Below are positions 15,893 through 26,368 of a stretch of 35,733 bases of DNA, in pieces. This DNA is from Cellulomonas sp. RIT-PI-Y (lineage in GTDB: Bacteria; Actinomycetota; Actinomycetes; Actinomycetales; Cellulomonadaceae). The notes beneath the pieces were generated by a model, which had not been told where the DNA came from, searched no databases, and saw only the letters and a program-made list of their open reading frames with translations. Both the position numbers and the translations under genes were made by a program. Positions within the stretch are counted from its first letter, which is position 1. Every line of letters begins with the position of its first letter. The stretch covers positions 1-35,733 of the forward strand of contig NZ_JANZKP010000036.1 of assembly GCF_025642745.1 (NCBI RefSeq), written 5' to 3'.

Positions 15893-16549
15893 ATGGAGAT
15901 CATCGTCGCAGGCCGTCACACCGACATCCCCGAGCGGTTCCGCGAGCACGTCGCGGACAAGCTCACCAAGCTCGAGACCCTCGCCCCCCGGGCGCAGCGG
16001 ATCGACGTCGAGGTGACACACGAGCCGAACCCTCGGCAGTCCGCCGCCGCGGAGCGGGTGGAACTGACCGTGATCGGCAAGGGGCCCGTGATCCGGGCCG
16101 AGGCATGCGCCGACGACCGGTACGGGGCCCTGGACCTCGCGATCGACAAGCTCGCTGAACGGCTGCGTCGCGCCAGGGACCGCACCAAGAACCACCGCCG
16201 CAACCCGGTGACGCCGCCGTTGCCGGACACCGCGGACCTCACGCCGGAGCCGGAGTCGAGTCCGGAGACCGACCAGGTCACCCGCACCGCCGACGGCGCG
16301 GTGGAGATCCAGCTGGGCGACTCGCCGGTGATCATCCGGGAGAAGACGCACGACGCCCGTCCGATGACCGTGGACGACGCGCTGTACGAGATGGAGCTGG
16401 TCGGGCACGACTTCTTCCTCTTCGTCGACGCGGACACCGGTCAGCCGTCGGTCGCCTATCGCCGCCGCGGGTGGAGCTACGGCGTGATCAAGCTCGACCT
16501 CGCCGCGGACGGCGTGCCCTCGGGCGAAGCGGTGAGCGCGTCGGTCTGA
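15893..16549 (+). CDS. hpf: Ribosome hibernation promoting factor, long form
   Basis: The protein has 218 residues. The N-terminal S30AE domain (about 1-100; MEIIVAGRHTDIPERFREHV, ALDLAIDKLAERLRRARD) binds the decoding region of the 30S subunit. A Pro/Glu-rich linker leads to the C-terminal dimerisation domain (about 160-215; RPMTVDDALYEMELVGHDFF, VAYRRRGWSYGVI). Long HPF forms 100S ribosome dimers in stationary phase or under stress. The ATG is fixed by GAGGAGGAG about 6 nt upstream; open frame further upstream lacks homology. The 169-bp leader from the ComF-family gene holds no element I recognise. A strong hairpin follows the gene. It corresponds to Rv3241c in the mycobacterial order. Confidence 0.95.
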   Translation: MEIIVAGRHTDIPERFREHVADKLTKLETLAPRAQRIDVEVTHEPNPRQSAAAERVELTVIGKGPVIRAEACADDRYGALDLAIDKLAERLRRARDRTKNHRRNPVTPPLPDTADLTPEPESSPETDQVTRTADGAVEIQLGDSPVIIREKTHDARPMTVDDALYEMELVGHDFFLFVDADTGQPSVAYRRRGWSYGVIKLDLAADGVPSGEAVSASV

Positions 16550-16566
16550 GCCGGTCCCGCACCGCA

Positions 16567-16604
16567 CCCGCGCCCCGTCGGCCACCCGGCCGGCGGGGCG
16601 CGGG
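16567..16604 (+). terminator. Strong hairpin after hpf
   Basis: Two 17-bp arms (16567-16583 and 16588-16604) pair except for one G-T wobble and close over a 4-nt ACCC loop. It begins 18 bp after the hpf stop. There is no T-run, as is common for actinobacterial terminators. Confidence 0.75.
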
Positions 16605-16652
16605 CGTGCCGGTCGACCCGCGGATGTCGGACCCGCCCGGCACGATGGACGG

Positions 16653-18071
16653 GTGACCTCGACCGACGCCGCCCGTGGCACCCCGACCGCTGCCGGTGAC
16701 CCGACCGCTGCCGGTGCCCCGATCGTTCCCGGCACCCCGACTGTCTCCGGCACCGTGCGGACCGGGGTCGGGTCCGGCACCGCGCCGACCCCCGGGTCCC
16801 GGGTCGGACGGGGATCGCTGCGCCCGGTGGAGAGTCTCAGCCTGTCCCAGGCCCGCCGGATCGCGCTGCGGGCCCAGGGACTCGACCGTCCCCGGCGCCC
16901 CCGCACCGGCCCGGCCACGATGCGGCAGTTCCAGCAGGTGGTCGACCGGCTCGGGCTGCTCCAGATCGACTCGGTGAACGTGCTCGCCCGGGCCCACCTC
17001 ATGCCGGTGTTCTCCCGGATCGGCCCCTACGACACCGCCCTGATCGACCGGGCGTCCGGGACCGCGCCCCGGCGGCTGGTGGAGACCTGGGCGCACGAGG
17101 CGTCCTTCGTGCCGCCGGAGACCTACGCCCTGCTCGGCTGGCGGCGCCGGGCGTACCGGGACTACGCCTGGGGCTCGATCCGGGACGTGCCGCTGCGGCA
17201 CTCGCCGCTGGTCGGCCAGGTGCGGGCGCTGATCGCCGCTGAGGGTCCGCTGACCGCCCGGCAGGTGCACCTGCGGATCGAGGGGGACCGCCCGCGCGCC
17301 CGCGATCAGTGGGGCTGGAACTGGACCGCCGCCAAACACGTGCTGGAGTACCTGTTCTTCACCGGGCAGGTGACCTCCGCCCGGCGCAACGCGCAGTTCG
17401 AACGCTGCTACGACCTGACCGAGCGGGTGCTCCCGCCCGCGGTGGTCGACCGGCCGGAGCCGACCGACGCGGACGCGATCCGTGCGCTGGTCGCGATCGC
17501 CGCCCGGGCGCACGGGGTCGCCACCGAGCGCTGCCTGCTGGACTACTTCCGGATCAAGGGCGCCGACGGCCACCGGGCGGTCACCGAGCTGGTCGAGTCG
17601 GGTGAGCTGCTGCCGGTGACGGTCGAGGGCTGGGCGCGGCCGGTGCTGCTGCACGCCGCCGCCGAGCTGCCACGACGGGCCACCGGCCGGGCGTTGCTCA
17701 GCCCCTTCGACCCGCTGGTGTTCGAGCGCCGTCGCCTGGAGGAGCTGTTCGGGCTCCGGTACCGGATCGAGATCTACGTGCCCGAGGCCAAGCGGGTGCA
17801 CGGCTACTACGTGCTGCCGTTCCTGCACGGCGAGCGTCCGGCGGCCCTGGTCGACCTCAAGGCGGATCGTGCCGCCGGTGAGCTGCGGGTGCTCGCGGCC
17901 CATCCCGTCGCCTCCGGGAAGCGGGCACCCGCCCCGGGGGAGGTGGCCGCCGATCTGGCCGCCGAGCTCCGGCTGATGGCCGACTGGCTGGGGCTGGACC
18001 GGGTGGGCGTGGCCGAGCGGGTGCGAGGGGAGTTCGCCCCCGCCCTGGCCGCCGGACTCGCCGGACGCTGA
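16653..18071 (+). CDS. YcaQ/AlkZ-like DNA glycosylase (winged-helix HTH_42 family)
   Basis: The protein has 472 residues from the GTG at 16653. The core starts at [16 protein letters not shown] (about 61), with the catalytic-type Q-I-D at 104-106 ([14 protein letters not shown]), then [26 protein letters not shown] and a C-terminal [19 protein letters not shown] segment. In E. coli YcaQ the QxD motif serves base excision of interstrand crosslinks and alkylated purines; relatives protect producers of DNA-alkylating antibiotics. The N-terminal ~58 residues are unlike the family and contain a six-residue repeat. A GTG at 16827 would give 414 residues, close to the E. coli length, but a CACGAT box 6 nt before 16653 favours the longer start. 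It lies alone between hpf and secA. Confidence 0.85.
   Translation: MTSTDAARGTPTAAGDPTAAGAPIVPGTPTVSGTVRTGVGSGTAPTPGSRVGRGSLRPVESLSLSQARRIALRAQGLDRPRRPRTGPATMRQFQQVVDRLGLLQIDSVNVLARAHLMPVFSRIGPYDTALIDRASGTAPRRLVETWAHEASFVPPETYALLGWRRRAYRDYAWGSIRDVPLRHSPLVGQVRALIAAEGPLTARQVHLRIEGDRPRARDQWGWNWTAAKHVLEYLFFTGQVTSARRNAQFERCYDLTERVLPPAVVDRPEPTDADAIRALVAIAARAHGVATERCLLDYFRIKGADGHRAVTELVESGELLPVTVEGWARPVLLHAAAELPRRATGRALLSPFDPLVFERRRLEELFGLRYRIEIYVPEAKRVHGYYVLPFLHGERPAALVDLKADRAAGELRVLAAHPVASGKRAPAPGEVAADLAAELRLMADWLGLDRVGVAERVRGEFAPALAAGLAGR
16683..16754 (+). repeat. Four 18-bp tandem repeats coding a six-residue motif
   Basis: Units at 16683, 16701, 16719 and 16737 begin CCGAYYG and encode [18 protein letters not shown] and PTVSGT. 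The first two are nearly identical and the last two diverged. They form an expandable low-complexity leader in front of the glycosylase domain. Confidence 0.8.
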
Positions 18072-18088
18072 GAGCGAACACGTACGGG

Positions 18089-18119
18089 TTGTCCCTGGCG
18101 GGAGCCCCTCACCTACGAT
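18089..18119 (+). promoter_or_regulatory. Possible secA promoter
   Basis: TTGTCC (18089-18094) and TACGAT (18114-18119) are 19 nt apart. This leaves a leader of about 75 nt before the secA GTG. Spacing is longer than ideal, so the call is tentative. Confidence 0.4.
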
Positions 18120-18199
18120 GGTCGGGGCTCGTCCACGTCGGTCGGGCCGCGTGGACGTCCCGGCACTGCAGGCACGGGGCGCGGAATCCGGGAGTGCTA

Positions 18200-20998
<2,799 letters not shown>

Positions 20999-21013
20999 TC
21001 CCGCAGCACGTGG

Positions 21014-21048
21014 ACGGCCGGTGCACCCCTGCGGGGGTGGCCGGCCGT
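21014..21048. terminator. Hairpin between secA and the convergent Rv3235-family gene
   Basis: ACGGCCGG (21014-21021) pairs with CCGGCCGT (21041-21048), and an inner CACCCC pairs with GGGGTG. It lies 15 bp after the secA stop and just before the stop of the minus-strand gene, so it can serve both. Confidence 0.65.
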
Positions 21049-21062
21049 CGGCGTCCCCGGGC

Positions 21063-21800
21063 TCAGCCCACGACCAGCGCCTCCGCCCGCCACACGCCGC
21101 GGGAGTCCACCAGCCGGATGGCGACGGCCCGGACCCGGTCGGCGTGGCGCAGCACCACGGACGACTCCACCGTCCGGTCGTCCACCCGCATGGCCCGCAC
21201 CCGCCGCACGCTCGGCCGGGGGCCCGCCGGGCCGGTCCGTCCCGGCGACTCGGCCCGCAAGCCGCCCTCGTCACCGGCGAGCACCCGGCGCTGCTCCAGC
21301 GCGTCGTACACCGCCGGGCTCACCCACCGCGCGAGCTGCGCGAGCGGCCGGCTGCCCGAGATCACCTCGAGCGCCGCGGTGGCCAGCAGGGAGCAGGCCA
21401 CCCGGGGATCCATCCCGCTGTCCGGCCCGTCGCGCCGGTCGGCGCGCGGGTCGGAGCCCGGCTCCGGGACGACCCCGTGCCGGTAGGTCGCGATCGTGCC
21501 GTCGCCGAGCCGTTCGACGGTCGGGCCGACGGTGGCGTGCGCGCGGTGGTCCGCCCGGGGCCGGAGCGCCCGTGGCCGAGGGACCGGTTCCGAGGACCGG
21601 ACGACGACCACCGGCGGCAGCGCGTCCCGGGGGACCGGCAGCGGCGTCCGTGGAAGCCGGACCTCGAGCGTGACGGCCGCCCCCGGCGCCGCCCGTGGCC
21701 ACGGCTGGTCCGGAGCGGGCAGGTCCGCACCGAGCGAGGTCTCCAGCTCCCGCAGGTCCGGGTCGGCCCGGTCGGTCCCGCTCACCGTCGTCGTCATCAT
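21063..21800 (-). CDS. Rv3235-family conserved hypothetical protein
   Basis: The protein has 245 residues. The first ~120 residues are Pro/Arg-rich and poorly conserved. The C-terminal domain has VACSLLATAALEVISGSRPL, LARWVSPAVYDALEQRR, RVRAMRVDDRTVESSVVLR and AIRLVDSRGVWRAEALVV, the pattern of the Rv3235 family of actinobacteria. The function is unknown; it usually sits close to secA, as here. The ATG at 21800 is chosen for the AGGGGG about 5 nt upstream; the frame is open further to 21968 but that region contains the intergenic hairpin. A TAGAAC box at 21836-21841 on the minus strand is a possible -10. Confidence 0.8.
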   Translation of the reverse strand: MMTTTVSGTDRADPDLRELETSLGADLPAPDQPWPRAAPGAAVTLEVRLPRTPLPVPRDALPPVVVVRSSEPVPRPRALRPRADHRAHATVGPTVERLGDGTIATYRHGVVPEPGSDPRADRRDGPDSGMDPRVACSLLATAALEVISGSRPLAQLARWVSPAVYDALEQRRVLAGDEGGLRAESPGRTGPAGPRPSVRRVRAMRVDDRTVESSVVLRHADRVRAVAIRLVDSRGVWRAEALVVG

Positions 21801-21843
21801 GTGTCCCCCTGTCGCACCCGGTCGGGCACGTCCGGTTCTACCT

Positions 21844-21874
21844 CCCACACCGGGTGCGGTGACCCCGGTGTGGG
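21844..21874. promoter_or_regulatory. Perfect inverted repeat between divergent genes
   Basis: CCCACACCGGG (21844-21854) and CCCGGTGTGGG (21864-21874) are perfect 11-bp arms around 9 nt. It lies between the Rv3235-family gene (-) and the DUF6912 gene (+), over the -35 region expected for the former. Since both genes point away, an operator is likelier than a terminator. Confidence 0.5.
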
Positions 21875-21975
21875 ACATCCGGGGCACGGCGTGAGTTCGT
21901 GCGACCGATTGGAGTGGTGATCGGCGCGGCCTGAGCGGTGACGCGGGATGGCTGAGGGCACGGCACACTGGTCCC

Positions 21976-22437
21976 GTGCGCCTCTACCTGCCTGCCACCC
22001 TGGACGACCTCCGCGACGGGGTCCTCACGCTCCCGGCCCCGCGCCGGGCACACGCCGTGACCCCGGCGCTGACCGCGCTGCTCCCCGACGAGGACGAGGA
22101 GGGGATGGAGTTCGCGGCGCAGCTGATGGCCGCGGACGACGCGCTGGTGCTGCTGGCGGGCACCCCGTCGGCCCCGACCCTGCGCCTGGTGGTCACGGTG
22201 GAGGTCGCGGACGACCTGGTCGACACCTCACCGGTCGCCGACGACGAGCCGGCCAGCCTGGTCACCCTCACCGGTGAGCCGAGCACCGACGAGGTGGTCT
22301 GCGTGCACGTCGACGAGCCGTCGGCCGCCGCCCACGTCGCCCGCGCGCTGGACGGCGACGACGCGGCGCTGGAGGACGTCGCCGAGCGCGACCTGCTCTG
22401 GTACGACGTCACCGAGCTCGGCCGTATCCCGCGCTGA
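21976..22437 (+). CDS. DUF6912 family protein (Rv3231c-like)
   Basis: The protein has 153 residues from a GTG. It opens with RLYLPATLDDLRDG and continues with AHAVTPALTALLPDEDEEGMEFAAQLMAADDALVLLA-type sequence, a repeat of small alpha/beta elements and a very acidic composition, ending LLWYDVTELGRIPR. This matches the actinobacterial DUF6912 family, whose member in M. tuberculosis is Rv3231c (from memory). Its function is unknown. The acidic character and lack of signal peptide suggest a cytoplasmic protein. A CACACT hexamer 6 nt before the GTG suggests a leaderless transcript. It is 37 bp upstream of hisN on the same strand. Confidence 0.82.
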   Translation: MRLYLPATLDDLRDGVLTLPAPRRAHAVTPALTALLPDEDEEGMEFAAQLMAADDALVLLAGTPSAPTLRLVVTVEVADDLVDTSPVADDEPASLVTLTGEPSTDEVVCVHVDEPSAAAHVARALDGDDAALEDVAERDLLWYDVTELGRIPR

Positions 22438-22462
22438 ACCCGGCCCGGGGCGCCGCCGACGG

Positions 22463-22468
22463 TAGGTT
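22463..22468 (+). promoter_or_regulatory. -10 box of hisN, likely leaderless
   Basis: TAGGTT lies 6 nt before the hisN ATG, and there is no Shine-Dalgarno. This would give hisN its own transcript. Confidence 0.5.
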
Positions 22469-22474
22469 GACCGT

Positions 22475-23275
22475 ATGACCCGGTACGACGACGACCTCCG
22501 CCTCGCCCACGTGATCGCCGATCAGGTGGACGCGCTGACCATGTCGCGGTTCAAAGCGCAGGACCTGGTCGTCGAGACCAAGCCGGACCTGACCCCGGTC
22601 TCGGACGCCGACCGCGCCGCGGAGGAGCTGATCCGGATCCAGCTGTCCCGGACCCGCCCGCGGGACGCGGTGCACGGCGAGGAGCTGCCGGACACCGGTC
22701 ATGGTCCGCGGGTCTGGGTGGTGGACCCGATCGACGGGACCAAGAACTTCGTCCGCGGCGTGCCGGTCTGGGCGACGCTGATCGCACTGCTGGACGGCGA
22801 CCGGGTCGTGGTCGGCCTGGTGAGCGCCCCCGCCTTGAACCGGCGGTGGTGGGCGGCGGCCGGCACCGGCGCGTGGACCGGGCGTTCGTTGGCCGCGGCG
22901 ACCCGGATGCGGGTGTCCGAGGTGCGACGGCTGCAGGACGCGTCGCTGTCCTACTCCAGCCTCACCGGCTGGGAGGAGGCCGGCCGGCTGGACGGCTTCC
23001 TGGACCTGACCCGGCAGGTGTGGCGCACCCGGGCCTACGGCGACTTCTGGTCGCACGTCCTGGTCGCCGAGGGGGCGGTGGACCTGTCCTGCGAGCCGGA
23101 GCTGGCCCTGCACGACATGGCGGCCCTGGTGCCGATCGTGACCGAGGCGGGTGGGCGATTCACGTCCCTCACCGGTCAGGACGGACCGTTCGGCGGCTCG
23201 GCCCTGGTGAGCAACGGTCACCTGCACGACGCGGCGCTCCAGCTGCTCGATCCGCTGGACACCGGGACGCCCTGA
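22475..23275 (+). CDS. hisN: Histidinol-phosphatase, inositol monophosphatase type
   Basis: The protein has 266 residues. Metal-binding motifs of the inositol monophosphatase superfamily are clear: E69/E70 in HGEEL, D84 and D87 in DPIDGTKNF (84-92), and a C-terminal LHDMAALVPIVTEAGG in place of the usual W-D-x-A. The YGDFWSHVLVAEGAVDL stretch is characteristic of the HisN subgroup that dephosphorylates L-histidinol phosphate in actinobacteria, the penultimate steps of histidine synthesis. A general inositol-phosphate phosphatase cannot be excluded by sequence alone. No other his genes are in the window. The stop is 4 bp from that of the convergent rsgA. Confidence 0.88.
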   Translation: MTRYDDDLRLAHVIADQVDALTMSRFKAQDLVVETKPDLTPVSDADRAAEELIRIQLSRTRPRDAVHGEELPDTGHGPRVWVVDPIDGTKNFVRGVPVWATLIALLDGDRVVVGLVSAPALNRRWWAAAGTGAWTGRSLAAATRMRVSEVRRLQDASLSYSSLTGWEEAGRLDGFLDLTRQVWRTRAYGDFWSHVLVAEGAVDLSCEPELALHDMAALVPIVTEAGGRFTSLTGQDGPFGGSALVSNGHLHDAALQLLDPLDTGTP

Positions 23276-23279
23276 GGTC

Positions 23280-24323
23280 CTAGCCCTCGGCGCCGGTCCG
23301 GCTGACCAGCAGGCGGCGGAACGAGTCCAGTCGGTCGGCCCGTGCCCGGCGCAGCTCGCTGCCCTCCTCGGCCCCGGCCACCCAGTCGTCCAGCGCGCAG
23401 TCCGGGCTGTCCGCCAGGTGCGTGCACCCGCGCGGGCACTCGGCGGCCACCTCGGCCAGGTCCGCGAACGCCCCGATCAGCCGGTCCGGCTCCACGTGGG
23501 CCAGCCCGAAGGACCGCACGCCGGGGGTGTCGATCACCCAGGTCCCGGCTGCGGCGGCCGGCACCCGGAGGGCGACCGCGCTGGTGGAGGTGTGCCGTCC
23601 CCGGCCGGTGACGTCGTTCACCCGGCCGGTGGCCCGCCGGGCGTCCGGCACCAGGGCGTTGACCAGCGTCGACTTGCCGACGCCGGAGTGACCGACCAGC
23701 ACCGACGTCCGGCCGTCCAGCGCCGCGCGCAGCTCGTCCAGCCCGTCGATGCCGTCCGCGGCCACCTGGGTGACCACCACCCGGACCCCGATCGGCTCGT
23801 AGAGCTCACGCAGGGTGCTGGGGTCGGCCAGATCCGCCTTGGTCAGCGCGAGCAGCGCGTCCATCCCGGCGTCGTAGGCGGCGACCACGCAGCGGTCGAT
23901 CATCCGGGTGCGCGGCTCGGGGTCGGCCAGTGCGGTGACGATCACCAGCTGGTGGGCATTGGCCACGATCACCCGCTCGAACGGGTCGGTGTCGTCCGCG
24001 GTCCGGCGCAGCACCGTGCTGCGCTCGGCGATCCGGACGATCCGGGACAGCGAGCCGTCCGCGCCGGAGGTGTCGCCGACCAGGTCGACCTGGTCGCCCG
24101 GCACCACCCGGTCCCGGCCCAGCTCACGCGCCTTCATCGCGATCGCCGGTCGTTCGCCGGGGCCGTCCGGGTCGACCAGCACGGTGTACCGACCGCGGTC
24201 GACGCCGGTGACCAGCGCCCGCTCGGCGTCGGCGTGCTCCGGACGGGTCTTCGTGCGGGGGCGCGACCCCCGTCGGCTGGGGCGGACCCGGATGTCACGC
24301 TCGTCGAACTCGCGGCGTGCCAC
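23280..24323 (-). CDS. rsgA: RsgA, ribosome small subunit-dependent GTPase
   Basis: The protein has 347 residues from a GTG at 24323. An N-terminal OB-fold (about 40-110) is followed by a circularly permuted GTPase with motifs in the order G4 (LTKAD), G1 ([10 protein letters not shown]), G2 loop ([10 protein letters not shown]) and G3 (DTPGV). The C-terminal zinc-binding region is [14 protein letters not shown], a C-x3-C-x-H-x5-C arrangement. RsgA checks and releases late 30S assembly factors. The frame is open upstream inside aroA, but the GTG lies 5 bp after the aroA stop, which fixes a two-gene operon aroA-rsgA, the same pair as Rv3227-Rv3228 in mycobacteria. Confidence 0.95.
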   Translation of the reverse strand: MARREFDERDIRVRPSRRGSRPRTKTRPEHADAERALVTGVDRGRYTVLVDPDGPGERPAIAMKARELGRDRVVPGDQVDLVGDTSGADGSLSRIVRIAERSTVLRRTADDTDPFERVIVANAHQLVIVTALADPEPRTRMIDRCVVAAYDAGMDALLALTKADLADPSTLRELYEPIGVRVVVTQVAADGIDGLDELRAALDGRTSVLVGHSGVGKSTLVNALVPDARRATGRVNDVTGRGRHTSTSAVALRVPAAAAGTWVIDTPGVRSFGLAHVEPDRLIGAFADLAEVAAECPRGCTHLADSPDCALDDWVAGAEEGSELRRARADRLDSFRRLLVSRTGAEG

Positions 24324-24328
24324 GGCCG

Positions 24329-25654
24329 TCAGCCCCGCACCAGCATGGCGTCCCACAGCCCGGTGAAGTCCGGGATCGTCTTGCTGGTGGTGGCGACGTC
24401 CTCGACTGCGACCCCCGGGGTCACCAGACCGATCAGTGCGCCGAAGGTGGCCATCCGGTGGTCGGCGTAGGACCGCACGACGGCCGCGTGCAGCGGTGCC
24501 GGATCGATGATCAGCCCGTCCGCGGTCTCCTCCGCGCGGGCGCCGAGCCGGGTGATCTCGGTGCGCAGCGCGGCCAGCCGGTCGGTCTCGTGGCCGCGCA
24601 GGTGGGCGATGCCGCGCAGGACGGTGCGCCCCTGGGCCAGTGCGGCGACAGCGGCGATGGTCGGCGCGATCTCCCCGGCGGCGCTCAGGTCCAGGTCGAT
24701 CCCGACCGGCTGACCGGAGCCGCGCACGCTCAGCACGTCGCCGTCCAGCGAACAGGTGGCGCCCATCCGCTCGAGGATGCCGGGCAGGAGGCCGCCGGGC
24801 TGGGTGGTCCGGGCCGGCCAGCCCGGGACCCGTACGGTGCCACCGGCGACCACCGCGGCGCACAGGAACGGCGCGGAGTTGGACAGGTCCGGTTCCACCC
24901 GCACGTCCCGGGCGGCGACCGGGGCCGGGGAGACCCGCCAGGTGCCGGGCACCGAGTCGTCGACCTCCACGCCGGCGTCCCGCAGGGCGGCCACGGTCAT
25001 CTCGATGTGCGGCAGGCTGGGCAGCGTCGCGCCGACGTGCCGCACGGTGAGTCCCTCGGGCAGCCGGGCGGCGGTCAGCAGCAGTCCGGAGACGAACTGC
25101 GAGGAGCCGGAGGCGTCCACGTCCACCGCTCCGCCGCGGACCTGCGGCCCGCCGGTCACCCGGAACGGCAGGAAGCCAGGCTCACCCTCCTCGACCACCT
25201 GGGCGCCGAGGTCGCGCAGCGCGGTCAGCACCGGGCCCATCGGCCGCACCCGGGCACCGGGATCGCCGTCGAAGCGCACCGGCCCGTCGGCCAGCAGGGC
25301 CAGCGGCGGCAGGAAGCGCATCACCGTGCCGGCCAGCCCGCAGTCGACCTCGGCGCCGCCCCGGACCGGACCGGGCGCGATCAGCCAGTCGCCGGGGTGC
25401 TCCGGGTCGTCCTCGACGCCGATCCCGAGCTGCCGGAGCGCCGCGGCCATCAAGAGGCTGTCCCGGGACCGCAACGGCGACCGCAGGCGTCCCGGACCGT
25501 CGGCGAGTGCCGCCAGCACCAGATAGCGGTTGGTCAGCGACTTGGAACCCGGCACCTCCACCGTGGCGTCCAGCGGGCCGTCGGCTCGCGGGGCGGACCA
25601 CAGCGGCAGCGTGCCGTCGTAGTCGCGGGACGGGTGGTCGTCGGCGCCGGTCAT
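24329..25654 (-). CDS. aroA: 3-phosphoshikimate 1-carboxyvinyltransferase (EPSP synthase)
   Basis: The protein has 441 residues. Visible are [10 protein letters not shown] with Lys38, [13 protein letters not shown] (the PEP-site glycine region), [36 protein letters not shown] and [15 protein letters not shown]. It makes EPSP from shikimate-3-phosphate and PEP in the shikimate pathway. Where E. coli AroA carries its catalytic Asp (PDAAMTIA), this protein aligns as GEIAPTIAA, with Glu; I recall the same in other actinobacteria, so it is probably a lineage trait, not a defect. The ATG follows a TAGCCT box by 7 nt, suggesting a leaderless mRNA. It is first in the operon with rsgA. Confidence 0.96.
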   Translation of the reverse strand: MTGADDHPSRDYDGTLPLWSAPRADGPLDATVEVPGSKSLTNRYLVLAALADGPGRLRSPLRSRDSLLMAAALRQLGIGVEDDPEHPGDWLIAPGPVRGGAEVDCGLAGTVMRFLPPLALLADGPVRFDGDPGARVRPMGPVLTALRDLGAQVVEEGEPGFLPFRVTGGPQVRGGAVDVDASGSSQFVSGLLLTAARLPEGLTVRHVGATLPSLPHIEMTVAALRDAGVEVDDSVPGTWRVSPAPVAARDVRVEPDLSNSAPFLCAAVVAGGTVRVPGWPARTTQPGGLLPGILERMGATCSLDGDVLSVRGSGQPVGIDLDLSAAGEIAPTIAAVAALAQGRTVLRGIAHLRGHETDRLAALRTEITRLGARAEETADGLIIDPAPLHAAVVRSYADHRMATFGALIGLVTPGVAVEDVATTSKTIPDFTGLWDAMLVRG

Positions 25655-25661
25655 GGGAGCC

Positions 25662-25667
25662 AGGCTA
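25662..25667 (-). promoter_or_regulatory. -10 box of aroA, likely leaderless
   Basis: TAGCCT on the minus strand lies 7 nt before the aroA ATG, with no ribosome binding site between them. Confidence 0.5.
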
Positions 25668-25676
25668 TCGGCCGTG

Positions 25677-25701
25677 ACCGTCCGGACCGTCCGGCGTCCG
25701 G
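25677..25701. repeat. Short tandem repeat upstream of aroA
   Basis: ACCGTCCGG occurs twice in tandem (25677-25694), followed by the partial copy CGTCCGG. It fills much of the 54-bp gap between the DoxX-family gene and aroA, just upstream of the aroA -10 box. It may be functionally neutral. Confidence 0.5.
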
Positions 25702-25708
25702 ACCGGCG

Positions 25709-26206
25709 TCAGTCCCGGTGCAGCGCCTCGCGTGCCTGCTCGGCCTTCGCGGCGGCCGCACGCACCGCCTGGGCGTGCTCCACGCGCCAGCGCACGCTCG
25801 GCCGCCCGTGGGTGTCGGCGGCGACGATCAGCGCGCCACCGGTCAGGGCCAGCGGGCGCAGCAGTCGCTGGCGCCGCTCGGCCTTCGGCCCGCGGTGCTG
25901 CTTGTCGACGGCGAGCTCGGCCAGCGCCAGGGGGAAGGTCAGCAGCGCGAGCGCGGCACCAGCCAGCCGCGGCGCCTTGCCGACCGCGAGCAGTCCGGCG
26001 GCGGCCACGGTGGCGGCGCCGTGCGCGCGGATCACGGTGGTGAGCGTCCGCTCGTCCAGATCCAGGTCGGCCGGGACCGTGGCGTCCAGCCGGGTCAGTG
26101 CGGTGCGGGCGGTGGTGACGTGGGCCTGCGGGTGGCGGAGGGCGTCGATGCCCTCGGCCACGAACCAGGACGCGAACAGCGGGCGGGCGATCCGGCGCAA
26201 CAGCAT
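25709..26206 (-). CDS. DoxX family membrane protein
   Basis: The protein has 165 residues. It starts [25 protein letters not shown], the typical first helix and loop of DoxX-family proteins. Hydrophobic stretches follow: [29 protein letters not shown] and [13 protein letters not shown]. The C-terminal ~30 residues form a charged helix ([19 protein letters not shown]). Actinobacterial DoxX proteins have been linked to thiol and oxidative stress resistance in complex with SodA and SseA (known in mycobacteria); being divergent from sigR fits that idea, but no SigR-type box points at this gene. GAGGAGG 5 nt before the ATG fixes the start. Confidence 0.8.
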   Translation of the reverse strand: MLLRRIARPLFASWFVAEGIDALRHPQAHVTTARTALTRLDATVPADLDLDERTLTTVIRAHGAATVAAAGLLAVGKAPRLAGAALALLTFPLALAELAVDKQHRGPKAERRQRLLRPLALTGGALIVAADTHGRPSVRWRVEHAQAVRAAAAKAEQAREALHRD

Positions 26207-26222
26207 GGTGCCTCCTCGACTC

Positions 26223-26243
26223 GACGGTCCGGGTGCGACCGTC
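26223..26243. promoter_or_regulatory. Inverted repeat in the DoxX leader
   Basis: GACGGTC and GACCGTC, perfect 7-bp arms around 7 nt, lie 17 bp before the DoxX-family ATG. It could be an operator or a 5' leader hairpin. Confidence 0.35.
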
Positions 26244-26262
26244 CGAGCTCACACGCTAGTCC

Positions 26263-26290
26263 GGGAATGGACCGTGGTGCCTGTCATGTT
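26263..26290 (+). promoter_or_regulatory. SigR/SigH-type promoter of sigR (autoregulation)
   Basis: GGGAAT (26263-26268) and GTT (26288-26290) are separated by 19 nt. This matches the oxidative-stress sigma factor promoter pattern known from Streptomyces SigR and mycobacterial SigH (GGAAT/C, 17-19 nt, GTT). Transcription would begin around 26296-26299, right before an in-frame ATG at 26300. Confidence 0.7.
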
Positions 26291-26354
26291 GTGCGGATCA
26301 TGAGTGCGATGACCCTGGAGCGACCGTCGGTGATCGCCGACGCCCGGACGCGAC

Positions 26355-26360
26355 TAGGCT
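26355..26360 (+). promoter_or_regulatory. Second, housekeeping-type -10 box before sigR
   Basis: TAGGCT lies 8 nt before the ATG at 26369 and would give a leaderless mRNA for the short SigR form. No clear -35 is seen. Confidence 0.45.
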
Positions 26361-26368
26361 CGGCCCCG

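Noticed and set aside
18089..18199. Longer SecA start at 18089
   Set aside because: The extra 37 residues are unlike any SecA N-terminus, and a Shine-Dalgarno sits before GTG 18200.
24317..26299. Upstream 660 codons of the open frame that ends as SigR
   Set aside because: This part is antisense to aroA and the DoxX-family gene. Only the last 216-239 codons carry sigma-factor sequence.
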